A DNA stretch of 64,000 nt from contig NC_092230.1 of assembly GCF_036320965.1 (NCBI RefSeq), positions 48,195,594 through 48,259,593 on the forward strand. The letters are read 5' to 3'. The position numbers were made by a program, and so were the translations under genes. The notes beneath the pieces were generated by a model. That model did no database searches. It saw only the letters and a list, made by a program, of their open reading frames with translations, and was not told the origin of the DNA. Positions 24,958 to 37,720 of this stretch are shown piece by piece (within the stretch, counting starts at the first letter, position 1; each line of letters opens with the position of its first letter). This DNA is from Panulirus ornatus. Taxonomy: Eukaryota > Arthropoda > Malacostraca > Decapoda > Palinuridae.

Positions 24958-25200
24958 GATGGTGGTGGGCGGCAGGGTGGTGTGGGTGGCATGGTGATGG
25001 TGTGGGTGGCATCATGATGGTGTGGGTGGCATGGTGATGGTGAGGGTGGCATGGTGATGGTGAGGGTGGCATGGTGATGGTGTGGGTGGCATGGTGATGG
25101 TGAGGGTGGCATGGTGATGGTGAGGGTGGCATGGTGATGGTGTGGGTGGCATGGTGATGGTGTGGGTGGCATGGTGATGGTGTGGGTGGCATGGTGTGGT
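24958..25200 (-). repeat. 20-bp minisatellite in the intron just upstream of the CNG exon
   Basis: About 12 copies of GTGGGTGGCATGGTGATGGT (+ strand), varying GTGGG/GAGGG. The array ends about 30 bp from the splice acceptor. The exon at 24859-24875 holds the 17-mer GGTGAGGGTGGCATGGT, identical to part of the unit, so array and exon share sequence. The array reads openly into the exon as His/Pro-rich peptide, but the acceptor makes it intronic. Confidence 0.9.
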
Positions 25201-25952
25201 ACATGGGAGGGACAGGTAACAGGAGACCTGACGGGCCATGACCAGTTCATCTGGCCAGTTCGTCTATAAAACATTGGTAGAAACTGGACATCAAAGCAGA
25301 CGGCACCTCCCCAACCCACCCACCCACCTCTCCCTCCGGCTCAACTGGCGGCAAGAAAGAGATGAGTAACATTAGCATGCATTACAGGCAGAAGTTACTG
25401 CCATAAGAAGTTTATTGGCAAGTGTGGAGCAGAAGAAGTTGGCCATCAGTTTGGCAAGATGTGCCGTGGCTGATGAAGAAAGACATTAGCAGTGATAAAC
25501 CAAATTCTTGACTGAATACAAGTGGTACGTGAAGTATTTGTGGCGCCTCGACGTGAAGGTGATATTCACTGTATTCACTGCCTCTACTGCTTCCTGAGGC
25601 AGGTTCTTTCACTGTTGAACCCCTACATATGACACACAAAATATCTTATCCTTACTTCAATATTTATGATCACTGAAGCTCTGTCCAAAGTAAAAGTAAC
25701 CTTTCTCATATGACGTTAAATTCACTTCGTATTCCCCCCTCCCCTTTACCTCAGCTGAGTTGTGAGTGTGTGGTTTGTGTAGATGGAGTTTCCCCCAGTG
25801 GGAGGAGTCACTGTGTTGCTCTTCCCTGGATTCGATCGTGTATCTGAATTTTACTTTCGTGACCACAACAAGTGAGCAAGGTCAGCCACTATGGTCCAAC
25901 CTGACCACTGTACAGGGCCAGTACCAGTTATGAAACTTACCATCATGTTGGC
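25201..25952. other. Unique sequence upstream of the CNG exon
   Basis: Presumed intron or 5' flank; no exon recognised. Confidence 0.4.
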
Positions 25953-26172
25953 TGTGACGTAGGCAGCCATGCGCTGGTTAACATATGTAAGGTCATTACT
26001 GACCATCACGTGATGTAGGCAGCCATGCGCTGGTTAACGTATGTAAGGTCATTACTGACCATCACGTGATGTAGGCAGCCAGGCGCTGGTTAACGTATGT
26101 AAGGTCATTACTGACCATCACGTGATGTAGGTAGCCATGCGCTGGTTAACGTATGTAAGGTCATTACTGATC
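25953..26172 (+). repeat. 56-bp minisatellite, 4 copies
   Basis: Unit contains GCCATGCGCTGGTTAACGTA and CTGACCATCACGTGATGTAG. ATCACGTGAT is a palindrome containing an E-box. Confidence 0.94.
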
Positions 26173-26212
26173 ACCAAGTCAAGATGTTTCCTTCTTGTAC
26201 ATGTTTACCAAA

Positions 26213-26656
26213 CGTTGTGTCCTCATGATCAACATTCTTGCCTCCATGTTGTGTCCTCATGATCAACATTCTTGCCTCCATGTTGTGTCCTCATGATCAA
26301 CATTCTTGCCTCCATGTTGTGTCCTCATGATCAACATTCTTGCCTCCATGTTGTGTCCTCATGATCAACATTCTTGCCTCCATGTTGTGTCCTCATGATC
26401 AACATTCTTGCCTCCATGTTGTGTCCTCATGATCAACATTCTTGCCTCCATGTTGTGTCCTCATGATCAACATTCTTGCCTCCATGTTGTGTCCTCATGA
26501 TCAACATTCTTGCCTCCATGTTGTGTCCTCATGATCAACATTCTTGCCTCCATGTTGTGTCCTCATGATCAACATTCTTGCCTCCATGTTGTGTCCTCAT
26601 GATCAACATTCTTGCCTCCATGTTGTGTCCTCATGATCAACATTCTTGCCTCCATA
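26213..26656 (+). repeat. 34-bp minisatellite, 13 copies
   Basis: Unit contains GTTGTGTCCTCATGATCAAC and ATTCTTGCCTCCAT. Copies look identical, indicating recent expansion or homogenisation. Confidence 0.97.
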
Positions 26657-26794
26657 ATACATTACTTGGTATTTGGTCAACATTGGTATACGTCTACCAT
26701 GTCTCTCTCCAGTTTACCAGTTGGTCGAAATCTCTCTCAGTCTCAGCCAGTCGACCTCTGAGTTGGCTGTGTTTACTTTTGGTGGCTCCTATGA

Positions 26795-27130
26795 CCAGGT
26801 CACTGGTGTACAGGGTTCTGCTGGTGGGTTCTGTCTCCAGGTCACTGGTGTACAGGGTTCTGCTGGTGGGTTCTGTCTCCAGGTCACTGGTGTACAGGGT
26901 TCTGCTGGTGGGTTCTGTCTCCAGGTCACTGGTGTACAGGGTTCTGCTGGTGGGTTCTGTCTCCAGGTCACTGGTGTACAGGGTTCTGCTGGTGGGTTCT
27001 GTCTCCAGGTCACTGGTGTACAGGGTTCTGCTGGTGGGTTCTGTCTCCAGGTCACTGGTGTACAGGGTTCTGCTGGTGGGTTCTGTCTCCAGGTCACTGG
27101 TGTACAGGGTTCTGCTGGTGGGTTCTGCTG
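26795..27130 (+). repeat. 42-bp minisatellite, 8 copies
   Basis: Unit contains CAGGTCACTGGTGTACAGGG and TTCTGCTGGTGGGTTCTGTC. Copies look identical. All frames stay open because 42 is a multiple of 3. Confidence 0.97.
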
Positions 27131-27219
27131 GTGTACAGGATGAACAGTGAGGGCGTCAGGACTGAGCCTTGACGAACCCCACCAGACACTTGGGGCCAGG
27201 CAGGCAGTGCTTCCCCTGA

Positions 27220-27241
27220 CACACACACACACACACACACA
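27220..27241 (+). repeat. (CA)n microsatellite
   Basis: About 11 dinucleotides. Confidence 0.9.
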
Positions 27242-27308
27242 ACCGTAGTTCATCCTTCATGTGATCAACTGTGATGGTGTGTTGAGATTCTTTATTGTGT
27301 TGTAATGA

Positions 27309-28745
27309 AGGTGTTCATGTGGATAGCAGGGTGGAGGTGTTCATGTGGATAGCAGGGTGCTGGTGTTCATGTGGAGTGCATGGTGGTGGTGTTCATGTGG
27401 ATAGCAGGGTGGAGGTGTTCATGTGGATAGCAGGGTGGTGGTGTTCATGTGGATAGCAGGGTGGTGGTGTTCATGTGGAGTGCATGGTGGTGATGTTCAT
27501 GTGGATAGCAGGGTGGAGGTGTTCATGTGGATAGCAGGGTGGTGGTGTTCATGTGGAGTGCATGGTGGTGGTGTTCATGTGGATAGCAGGGTGGTGGTGT
27601 TCATGTGGATAGCAGGGTGGTGGTGTTCATGTGGATAGCAGGGTGGTGGTGTTCATGTGGATAGCAGGGTGGTGGTGTTCATGTGGAGTGCATGGTGGTG
27701 GTGTTCATGTGGATAGCAGGGTGGAGGTGTTCATGTGGATAGCAGGGTGGTGGTGTTCATGTGGATAGCAGGGTGGTGGTGTTCATGTGGAGTGCATGGT
27801 GGTGGTGTTCATGTGGATAGCAGGGTGGAGGTATTCATGTGGATAGCAGGGTGGTGGTGTTCATGTGGAGTGCATGGTGGTGGTGTTCATGTGGATAGCA
27901 GGGTGGTGGTGTTCATGTGGATAGCAGGGTGGTGGTGTTCATGTGGAGTGCATGGTGGTGGTGTTCATGTGGATAGCAGGGTGGAGGTGTTCATGTGGAT
28001 AGCAGGGTGGAGGTGTTCATGTGGATAACAGGGTGAAGGTGTTCATGTGGATAGCAGGGTGGAGGTGTTCATGTGGATAGCAGGGTGGTGGTGTTCATGT
28101 GGAGTGCCTGGTGGTGGTGTTCATGTGGATAGCATGGTGGAGGTGTTCATGCGGATAGCAGGGTGGTGGTGTTCATGTGGAGTGCATGGTGGTGGTGTTC
28201 ATGTGGATAGCAGGGTGGAGGTGTTCATGTGGATAGCAGGGTGGAGGTGTTCATGTGGATAGCAGGGTGGAGGTGTTCATGTGGATAGCAGGGTGGAGGT
28301 GTTCATGTGGATAGCAGGGTGGTGGTGTTCATGTGGATAGCAGGGTGGAGGTGTTCATGTGGATAGCAGGGTGGAGGTGTTCATGTGGATAGCAGGGTGG
28401 TGGTGTTCATGTGGAGTGCATGGTGGTGGTGTTCATGTGGATAGCAGGGTGGAGGTGTTCATGTGGATAGCAGGGTGGTGGTGTTCATGTGGAGTGCATG
28501 GTGGTGGTGTTCATGTGGATAGCAGGGTGGTGGTGTTCATGTGGATAGCAGGGTGGAGGTGTTCATGTGGATAGCAGGGTGGAGGTGTTCATGTGGATAG
28601 CAGGGTGGTGGTGTTCATGTGGAGTGCATGGTGGTGGTGTTCATGTGGATAGCAGGGTGGAGGTGTTCATGTGGAGTGCATGGTGGTGGTGTTCATGTGG
28701 AGTGCATGGTGGTGGTGTTCATGTGGAGTGCATGGTGGTAGTGTG
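27309..28745 (+). repeat. 26-bp minisatellite with 78-bp higher-order pattern, about 55 copies
   Basis: Two unit types: GTGGATAGCAGGGTGGTGGT plus GTTCAT, and GTGGAGTGCATGGTGGTGGT plus GTTCAT. The order is often two of the first then one of the second (78 bp), most regular in 27,400-28,000. Confidence 0.95.
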
Positions 28746-29254
28746 GATGGTATGGGTGGAGGTGGTAGTGTGGATGTAGTATTTACAATGTAATAATACA
28801 ATACGTTTATTACATCAGTAAATGACACTTTCTATTTCCCCCAGAGTAACGTACTTCTTCCCTCACTATCATGTGTTGCCTCACACTACCATGTTAACGT
28901 TATCGTGTTCTGTAATACTTGCATTCTATGTTATCTAGCTGATAGCAATATATCATTGGTTACAGCATACATGATCTGTAATCATGAAGTACATAACTGT
29001 AGTCGTGCTGTTGGATGCCAGGTTCTGTAATGCCTCTCTCAACACAAGTGTCCAGCAGCCACACAGGCTGGTCCACACACCTGCAGCGCGTACGGCTCAA
29101 CACCTCACCAGGGGGGCGGAGGGAGAAACATGTGGAACACGCCAAAAGTCGACGTGACACATCAGGAAGGTGATGGTGGTATTGTAAGGCTTAGTAACAA
29201 GTGTGGTGGGTCAGGCATTGGAAAATTGGGTCAAATTAGAATGACAACGTGTAG
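28746..29254. other. Unique spacer
   Basis: Nothing recognised. Confidence 0.35.
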
Positions 29255-29540
29255 ATATGAGGCACCAGGTGAAGGAGGTCATGGGTGAGGCTCCAGGTGA
29301 GGGAGGTCATGGGTAAGGCTCCAGGTGAGGGAGGTCATGGGTGAGGCACCAGGTGAAGGAGGTCATGGGTAAGGCTCCAGGTGAGGGAGGTCATGGGTGA
29401 GGCACCAGGTGAAGGAGGTCATGGGTAAGGCTCCAGGTGAGGGAGGTCATGGGTGAGGCTCCAGGTGAAGGAGATCATGGGTAAGGTTCCAGGTGAGGGA
29501 GGTCATGGGTAAGGCTCCAGGTGAGGGAGGTCATGGGTCA
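29255..29540 (+). repeat. 28-bp minisatellite, 10 copies
   Basis: Unit contains AGGTGAGGGAGGTCATGGGT and AAGGCTCC. Confidence 0.94.
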
Positions 29541-29939
29541 CGAAGATCCCGGCCATGTACGGGTCGCGGGCTGTGCTCCACCGTGGGGAGGGCCAGACCC
29601 GGCCGTGCTCCCGGACCGTCGAGAAAGCCTGTGACACTAGGCCCATGTGCGGTGGTTAAGCAGCCAGACCCACGGACGGAAACAATGGAAGCCATGACCC
29701 AGTGACCGGGGCAGCTGAGCTGCTGGTGAGGGTGGGTCACTCCTGAGAGGCAGGCCATGCCTCCACCTGCCTCCCTCCACCCTTATCTCACTTCCCTCCC
29801 TCCCTCCCTCCCCCACTAGACAGGACGCACCAGTAGAATTTCAAAATTTGCTGACGACAGGAAATGAGGCGAGGCCGGCCGCTTGGGGGGGGGGGGGGGG
29901 GGATGGCCGCTTCTGACCCACGGGTGGTCCTGGCCTGGG
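29541..29939. other. GC-rich unique segment and G run
   Basis: 29,541-29,720 is GC-rich without a recognisable gene; a G run occupies 29,885-29,902. Confidence 0.4.

Positions 29940-29990
<51 letters not shown>
29940..29990 (+). repeat. (CA)n microsatellite
   Basis: About 25 dinucleotides. Confidence 0.97.
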
Positions 29991-29991
<1 letters not shown>

Positions 29992-30334
29992 TCTGGTGAT
30001 AACAATGTTAATGGCAACTCTGGAATCCCCGGCCAAATATGAGGCAAAGTACAATTAAGAAGAGAGTTTGGATTGATGGTAATGAGTAATGACTTATGTA
30101 ACCCACGGTGAAGACAGCTGAACTGTGTGGAGTACGTCATCAGGTCACACAGCCAAGAACATCACAAAGAAAACGGAGGAGAGGTTGGCTATCATGACTA
30201 CACAGCGAGCGATCAGTGGTACAGTCCACCTGCTGACCCACCAGTCCTGATCATCAAACCATGACGTCAAGCTAGAGTGAGTACAGAGCAGAGCAGCAAG
30301 ACTCATGCCATCACTCAACATATATCAGTCATCA
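29991..30334. other. Unique spacer
   Basis: Nothing recognised. Confidence 0.35.
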
Positions 30335-30487
30335 AGAGAAAGTATGAATGAAAGTAACATAATTATCTTTATCAAACATCAAGATCAAGATAATGAAAGT
30401 AACATAATTATCTTTATCAAACATCAAGATCAAGATAATGAAAGTAACATAAACAATTATCTTTATCAAACATCAAGACGAAGATAA
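30335..30487 (+). repeat. 45-bp AT-rich repeat, 3 copies
   Basis: Unit contains GAAAGTAACATAATTATCTT and TATCAAACATCAAGATCAAG. Confidence 0.93.
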
Positions 30488-30540
30488 TCGAAGATATCTT
30501 TTCAAAATATGACACAACCATTTCTATCATATAATTATAG

Positions 30541-30571
30541 ATCTATCTATCTATCTATCTATCTATCTATA
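30541..30571 (+). repeat. (ATCT)n microsatellite
   Basis: About 7 tetranucleotides. Confidence 0.9.
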
Positions 30572-30894
30572 AGAAACGTGTTACAAAATTAAGAAAAGAG
30601 AAATGACTAAGTTGGCCACAGGAAATTATCACAGTGAGAACAAACAATAACTTAATAACAAGAAAATATTATGAAAATATAAACCAATCAAATAAATTTC
30701 GTTAAGTAACTTAATCATTTATTGTGAGCTGAGACAAAACACGGGTCACTCAAGCCTTAATTTAGGTCATCTTATTAACGACATGTACACAGGCCAGCCT
30801 GTCTGGCCCGACGACCATCCACTACCATAGGATGAACAGCTGCGTTGACTGTGCACCGACTCCCACAACCAGGAGTCGAACCTATGACACTGCC
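30572..30894. other. AT-rich unique spacer
   Basis: Nothing recognised. Confidence 0.35.
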
Positions 30895-31115
30895 ATACAG
30901 ACAGACACAGACAGACACAACACACACACAGGCACACAACACACACAGACAGCCACACAGACAGACACAACACACACAAAGACAGCCACACAGACACACA
31001 GACAGCCACACAGACAGACACAACACCCACAGACAGCCACACAGACACACAGACAGACACAACACACACAGACAGCCACACAGACACACAGACAGACACA
31101 ACACACAGACATTCA
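30895..31115 (+). repeat. Degenerate CAGACA/CACACA repeat
   Basis: Blocks of ACAGACAGCCACACAGACAC with a longer period near 40 bp. G occurs only within CAG, and T is almost absent. Confidence 0.85.
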
Positions 31116-31288
31116 TGTAATTCATGACCAAAGCTTTGATGATGGGCGGGCGCACAACACGGCTCCTCCCGCACCATGGTCTATGATCCCGTGGTGGCAC
31201 ATGACAACTCCGCCCTTGTGGGGGGTGTCAGACACTCTCGTCTCCCGGGGCAAGAACATGTCACGTCAAGAGAAAGACTCGTGGAGCA

Positions 31289-32628
31289 GGTGTCACCAGG
31301 TGAGGGACAGGTGTCACCAGGTGAGGGACAGGTGTCACCAGGTGAGGTACAGGTGTCACCAGGCGAGGGAGTACACAGGTGTCACCAGGTGAGGCAGGAC
31401 ACAGGTGTCACCAGGTGAGGGAAGACACAGGTGTCACCAGGTGAGGGAGGACACATGTGTCACCAGGTGAGGGACAGGTGTCACCAGGTGAGGGAGGACA
31501 CAGGTGTCACCAGGTGAGGGACAGGTGTCACCAGGTGAGGTACAGGTGTCAACAGGTGAGGTACAGGTGTCACCAGGCGAGGGAGTACACAGGTGTCACC
31601 AGGTGAGGCAGGACACAGGTGTCACCAGGTGAGGGAGGACACAGGTGTCACCAGGTGAGGGAGGACACATGTGTCACCAGGTGAGGGACAGGTGTCACCA
31701 GGTGAGGGAGGACACAGGTGTCACCAGGTGAGGAACAGGTGTCACCAGGTGAGGGAGGACACAGGTGTCACCAGGTGAGGGAGGACACAGGTGTCACCAG
31801 GTGAGGAACAGGTGTCACCAGGTGAGGCAGGACACAGGTGTCACCAGGTGAGGGAGGACACAGGTGTCACCAGGCGAGGGAGGACACAGGTGTCACCAGG
31901 TGAGGCAGGACACAGGTGTCACCAGGTGAGGGAGGACACAGGTGTCACCAGGTGAGGCAGGACACAGGTGTCACCAGGTGAGGCAGGACACAGGTGTTAC
32001 CAGGTGAGGCAGGACACAGGTGTCACCAGGTGAGGGAGGACACAGGTGTCACCAGGTGAGGAACAGGTGTCATCAGGTGAGAGAGGACACAGGTGTCACC
32101 AGGTGAGGGAGGACACAGGTATCACCAGGTGAGGGAGGACACATGTGTCACCAGGTGAGGAACAGGTGTCACCAGGTGAGGCAGGACACAGGTGTCACCA
32201 GGTGAGGGAGGACACAGGTGTCACCAGGCGAGGGAGGACACAGGTGTCACCAGGTGAGGCAGGACACAGGTGTCACCAGGTGAGGGAGGACACAGGTGTC
32301 ACCAGGTGAGGGAGGACACATGTGTCACCAGGTGAGTGAGGACACAGGTGTCACCAGGTGAGGGAGGACACATGTGTCACCAGGTGAGGGACAGGTGTCA
32401 CCAGGTGAGTGAGGACACAGGTGTCACCAGGTGAGGGAGGACACAGGTGTCACCAGGTGAGGGAGGACACAGGTGTCACCAGGTGAGGGAGGACACATGT
32501 GTCACCAGGTGAAGGAAGACACATGTGTCACCAGGTGAGGGAGGACACAGGTGTCACCAGGTGAGGGAGGACACAGGTGTCACCAGGTGAGGGAGGACAC
32601 ATGTGTCACCAGGTGAGGGAGGACACAG
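31289..32628 (+). repeat. 21/26-bp minisatellite, about 53 copies, splice-donor-like unit
   Basis: Unit GTGTCACCAGGTGAGGGAGG plus ACACAG; short units lack five bases (GGGACAG). Each unit includes CAGGTGAG, a strong 5' splice-site match. Larger blocks with the same variant order recur (for example around 31,860 and 32,220). Confidence 0.95.
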
Positions 32629-32756
32629 TACAGCACCTGGTCATCACACGGGAGGGGAGCATCCAAGCCAGGTTCGTCCTGGGCCAGCACTACCGGCCTC
32701 CCTTCACCCACACACTATGTGTCACGCCCGGCCGGCCGCTGAACACATTACTGTCA

Positions 32757-33864
32757 TATGTATCACTACACTGTGTATGTATCATCACACTGTGTATGTA
32801 TGTACGCTTTGTATGTATCACTACGCTGCGTATGTATCATTACATTGTGTATGTATGTATGTATCATTACACTGTGTATGCATGTATCATTACATTGTGT
32901 ATGTATAAATGTATCACTACACTGTGTATGTATGTATCATTACATTGTGTATGTATGTATGTATGTATGTATGTATCACTACACTGTGCATTATGTATCA
33001 TTAGATTGTGTATGTATCACTACACTGTGTATGTATGTATCACTACACTGTGTATGTATGTATCATTACATTGTGTATGTATGTATCACTACACTGTGTA
33101 TGCATGTATCACTATACTGTGTATGTATGTATCATTACATTGTGTATGTATGTATCACTACACTGTGTATTATGTATCATTACATTGTGTATGTTTGTAT
33201 GTATCACTACACTGTGTATCATGTATCATTGCATTGTGTATGTATGTATCACTACACTGTGTATGTATGATCACTACACTGTGTATGTATGATCACTACA
33301 CTGTGTATGTATGTATGTATCATTACATTGTGTATGTATGTATCACTACACTGTGTATGCATGTATCACTACACTGTGTATGTATCATTACATTGTGTAT
33401 GTATGTATCACTACACTGTGTATGTATGTATCACTACACTGTATTATGTATCATTACATTGTGTATGTATGCATGTATCCCTACACTGTGTATGTATGAT
33501 CACTACACTGTGTATGTATGATCACTACACTGTGTATGTATGATCACTACACTGTGTATGTATGATCACTACATGTGTATGTATGATCACTACACTGTGT
33601 ATGCATGTATCCCTACACTGTGTATGTATGATCACTATACTGTGTATGTATGATCACTACATTGTGTATGTATGATCACTACACTGTGTATGTATGATCA
33701 CTACACTGTGTATGTATGATCACTACACTGTGTATGTATGATCACTACATGTGTATGTATGATCACTACACTGTGTATGCATGTATCCCTACACTGTGTA
33801 TGTATGATCACTATACTGTGTATGTATGATCACTACATTGTGTATGTATGATCACTACACTGTG
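32757..33864 (+). repeat. About 20-bp TATG/ATCACTACACTGTG repeat, about 53 copies
   Basis: Core TGTATCACTACACTGTGTAT with variable TATG runs; from 33,480 on the unit settles to TGTATGATCACTACACTG plus TG. Confidence 0.92.
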
Positions 33865-33956
33865 GCACTGTAAGGTGTAACACGAGCACACCAGGTGGGG
33901 GAGCACCGCCCACATGATGTGGTGCCACACTAAGCGGTGGTCTGGGTTGTAAACAT

Positions 33957-34870
33957 ATGACCTGAGACACTGCAGGTGACTATAGTCATGACCTGAGACA
34001 CTGCAGGTGACTATAATCATGACCTGAGACACTGCAGGTGACTATAATCATGACCTGAGACACTGCAGGTGACTATAGTCATGACCTGAGACACTGCAGG
34101 TGACTATAATCATGACCTGAGACACTGCAGGTGACTATAGTCATGACCTGAGACACTGCAGGTAACTATAATCATGACCTGAGACACTGCAGGTGACTAT
34201 AGTCATGACCTGAGACACTGCAGGTAACTATAATCATGACCTGAGACACTGCAGGTAACTATAATCATGACCTGAGACACTGCAGGTAACTATAATCACG
34301 ACCTGAGACACTGCAGGTAACTATAATCATGACCTGAGACACTGCAGGTAACTATAATCATGACCTGAGACACTGCAGGTAACTATAATCATGACCTGAG
34401 ACACTGCAGGTGACTATAGTCATGACCTGAGACTGCAGGTGACTATAATCATGACCTGAGATACTGCAGGTGACTATAATCATGACCTGAGACACTGCAG
34501 GTAACTATAATCATGACCTGAGACACTGCAGGTAACTATAATCATGACCTGAGACACTGCAGGTAACTATAATCATGACCTGAGACACTGCAGGTAACTA
34601 TAATCATGACCTGAGACACTGCAGGTAACTATAATCATGACCTGAGACACTGCAGGTGACTATAGTCATGACCTGAGACTGCAGGTGACTATAATCATGA
34701 CCTGAGATACTGCAGGTAACTATAATCATGACCTGAGACACTGCAGGTAACTATAATCATGACCTGAGACACTGCAGGTGACTATAATCATGACCTGAGA
34801 CACTGCAGGTGACTATAATCATGACCTGAGACACTGCAGGACACTACAGTCATGACCTGAGACACTGCAG
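33957..34870 (+). repeat. 31-bp minisatellite, about 29 copies
   Basis: Unit contains ACTGCAGGTAACTATAATCA and TGACCTGAGAC, with GTAAC/GTGAC variants. A block containing GAGACTGCAGG and GAGATACTG is repeated (34,428 and 34,675), a 247-bp (8-unit) duplication. Confidence 0.95.
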
Positions 34871-35353
34871 AATACAGTGAATCAGTTCATGAAAATATCA
34901 AAAAAAGAACAACACAGACGAGCGTAAGAGTGAATGAAAATACTACCCGGCAACCCAGCTGACAGACACGGTTGCCAGACAGCTCAACATTTTTATGTTC
35001 GATTTATTTTTTTCGACGAGATTTCGTGTCAAGGTATGAACTTCAGCAGGAGACTTAACTTTACCATCATACTAAATACAGTCAGATAATCCTGTGTAAA
35101 CCCACACCCAAGCTACCATATGAGGTTAAATATATATATGTAAAAAAAAAATAGACCCGTGGCGAGCGTGGAAAGACCCCAGAGACCATAGGGTGGTCCG
35201 TGCGTTCCCAGGGTCGGGTTAGGGGCCAGTACTGGTCCGGCGGTCAGGGAAGACCTGCGGGCTGGACCACATGAGACCACGAGGTTCAGGGTGGTTACTG
35301 GCGGTATGCATCCAAATTAATCATCTGATCAAACATAAATATATATTACCGAG

Positions 35354-35355
<2 letters not shown>
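34871..35355. other. Unique spacer
   Basis: Nothing recognised; an A run lies near 35,140. Confidence 0.35.

Positions 35356-35424
<69 letters not shown>
35356..35424 (+). repeat. (GA)n microsatellite
   Basis: About 34 dinucleotides. Confidence 0.97.
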
Positions 35425-35430
<6 letters not shown>

Positions 35431-35689
35431 ACTAGAGGAAGAGGATGTGTTAAAAGACCAGGTGGATCTTCCTTGGACATTCTTGAGACGCGCGAACCAA
35501 AGGTAAAGACCATAACACAGACCAGACACTGGTGACGACCATACATGGTAGACACAGGTGCAGACGACCAGACACAGGTGCATGGTAGACACAGGTGCAG
35601 ACTCTGAGGTCTAATGACATATGACTGATGGAGTGGAAGACCACCTCTGGCCCACAACAGACCACAGGTGTGGGGGGTAACTATCAATG

Positions 35690-36010
35690 TTTTTTTTTTT
35701 TTTTTGCTTTGTCGCTGTCTCCCGCGTTTGCGAGGTAGCGCAAGGAAACAGACGAAAGAAATGGCCCAACCCATACCCCACACACACGTATATACACACG
35801 TCCACACACGCAAATATACATACCTCCACAGCTTTCCATGGTTTACCCCAGACGCTTCACATGCCTTGATTCAATCCACTGACAGCACGTCAACCCCGGT
35901 ATACCACATCGCTCCAATTCACTCTATTCCTTGCCCTCCTTTCACCCTCCTGCATGTTCAGGCCCCGATCACACAAAATCTTTTTCACTCCATCTTTCCA
36001 CCTCCAATAT
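35690..36010 (-). mobile_element. 5'-truncated group A LINE 3' end with poly(A) tail
   Basis: Reads on the minus strand from the C-terminal coding end (KDGVKKILCDRGLNMQEGERRA, near 36,000-35,930) through the 3' UTR to a 16-nt A tail (T run at 35,690-35,705). The UTR contains GCGCTACCTCGCAAACGCGG. Both the sudden 5' end inside the coding region and the A tail fit target-primed reverse transcription. I see no clear target-site duplication. Confidence 0.8.
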
Positions 36011-36377
36011 ATATATGTACAAAGGTAATATATATATAGTGTTATCATATATGATTTACATATACGGTAAGAACAAAAATTGTCGGGTATGAGTGATGAC
36101 TTAATGTTGACGGAAGTGAACTTATACAAACAGGAGATACAGTGGTTTACATGTAAACACTTCAGAAACAAACTGACACACACACATATGGTTTACACCC
36201 ACGTAGTGTGGTGAGGTCTGCATGACCACACACTGTGAGCAACACAATCCCTCAGTGTTGGTCTGACACATAGTTGACCACATACAACATGTGTACATGT
36301 AGAAATATTGATCTCGGGCTACAGTGTGGCATGATATCAATATGATGTAGGAGGAAGTAGGTGTAGGAAGGTACACA
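36011..36377. other. Unique spacer
   Basis: TA-rich start; nothing recognised. Confidence 0.35.
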
Positions 36378-37587
36378 TGGTAACCACACATGGTACAGCC
36401 CTGTAACCACACATGGCACAGCCCTGTAACCACACATGGTACAGCCCTGTAACCACACATGGTACAGCCCTGTAACCACACATGGTACAGCCCTGTAACC
36501 ACACATGGTACAGTTCTGTAACCACACATGGTACAGCCCTGTAACCACACATGGTACAGCCCTGTAACCACACATGGTACAGCCCTGTAACCACACATGG
36601 TACAGCCCTGTAACCACACATGGTACAGCCCTGTAACCACACATGGTACAGCCCTGTAACCACACATGGTACAGCCCTGTAACCACACATGGTACAGTTC
36701 TGTAACCACACATGGTACAGCCCTGTAACCACACATGGTACAGCCCTGTAACCACACATGGTACAGCCCTGTAACCACACATGGTACAGCCCTGTAACCA
36801 CACATGGTACAGTTCTGTAACCACACATGGTGCAGCCCTGTAACCACACATGGTACAGCCCTGTAACCACACATGGTACAGCCCTGTAACCACACACGGT
36901 ACAGCCCTGTAACCACACATGGTACAGCCCTGTAACCACACATGGTACAGCCCTGTACCACACATGGTACAGCCCTGTAACCACACATGGTACAGCCCTG
37001 TAACCACACATGGTACAGCCCTGTAACCACACATGGTACAGCCCTGTAACCACACATGGTACAGCCCTGTAACCACACATGGTACAGTTCTGTAACCACA
37101 CATGGTACAGCCCTGTAACCACACATGGTACAGCCCTGTAACCACACATGGTACAGCCCTGTAACCACACATGGTACAGCCCTGTAACCACACATGGTAC
37201 AGTTCTGTAACCACACATGGTGCAGCCCTGTAACCACACATGGTACAGCCCTGTAACCACACATGGTACAGCCCTGTAACCACACATGGTACAGCCCTGT
37301 AACCACACATGGTACAGCCCTGTAACCACACATGGTACAGCCCTGTAACCACACATGGTACAGTTCTGTAACCACACATGGTACAGCCCTGTAACCACAC
37401 ATGGTACAGCCCTGTAACCACACATGGTACAGTTCTGTAACCACACATGGTACAGTTCTGTAACCACACATGGTACAGCCCTGTAACCACACACGGTACA
37501 GCCCTGTAACCACACATGGTACAGCCCTGTAACCACACATGGTACAGCCCTGTAACCACACATGGTACAGCCCTGTACCACACATAC
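36378..37587 (+). repeat. 23-bp minisatellite, about 52 copies, with internal block duplication
   Basis: Unit ACAGCCCTGTAACCACACAT plus GGT. ACAGTTCTG variants and a rare GGTGCAG variant show the same local pattern at about 36,694-36,832 and 37,084-37,212, indicating a block duplication of about 390 bp. Confidence 0.96.
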
Positions 37588-37720
37588 TGTATCCCAGCTA
37601 ATATTACACTTCATTTCCATTTTATGATCAGAATACAAAATAGATTCATAGAATATCTTTCTTAAGTTTGTTTACTATACGAATATATGCATTAAGGAGA
37701 AGATGGGCGGGATGGCAAGA

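Noticed and set aside
36122..37638. Cys/Tyr/Val-rich frames of 430-490 codons
   Set aside because: All three frames are open; only the 23-bp repeat is present.
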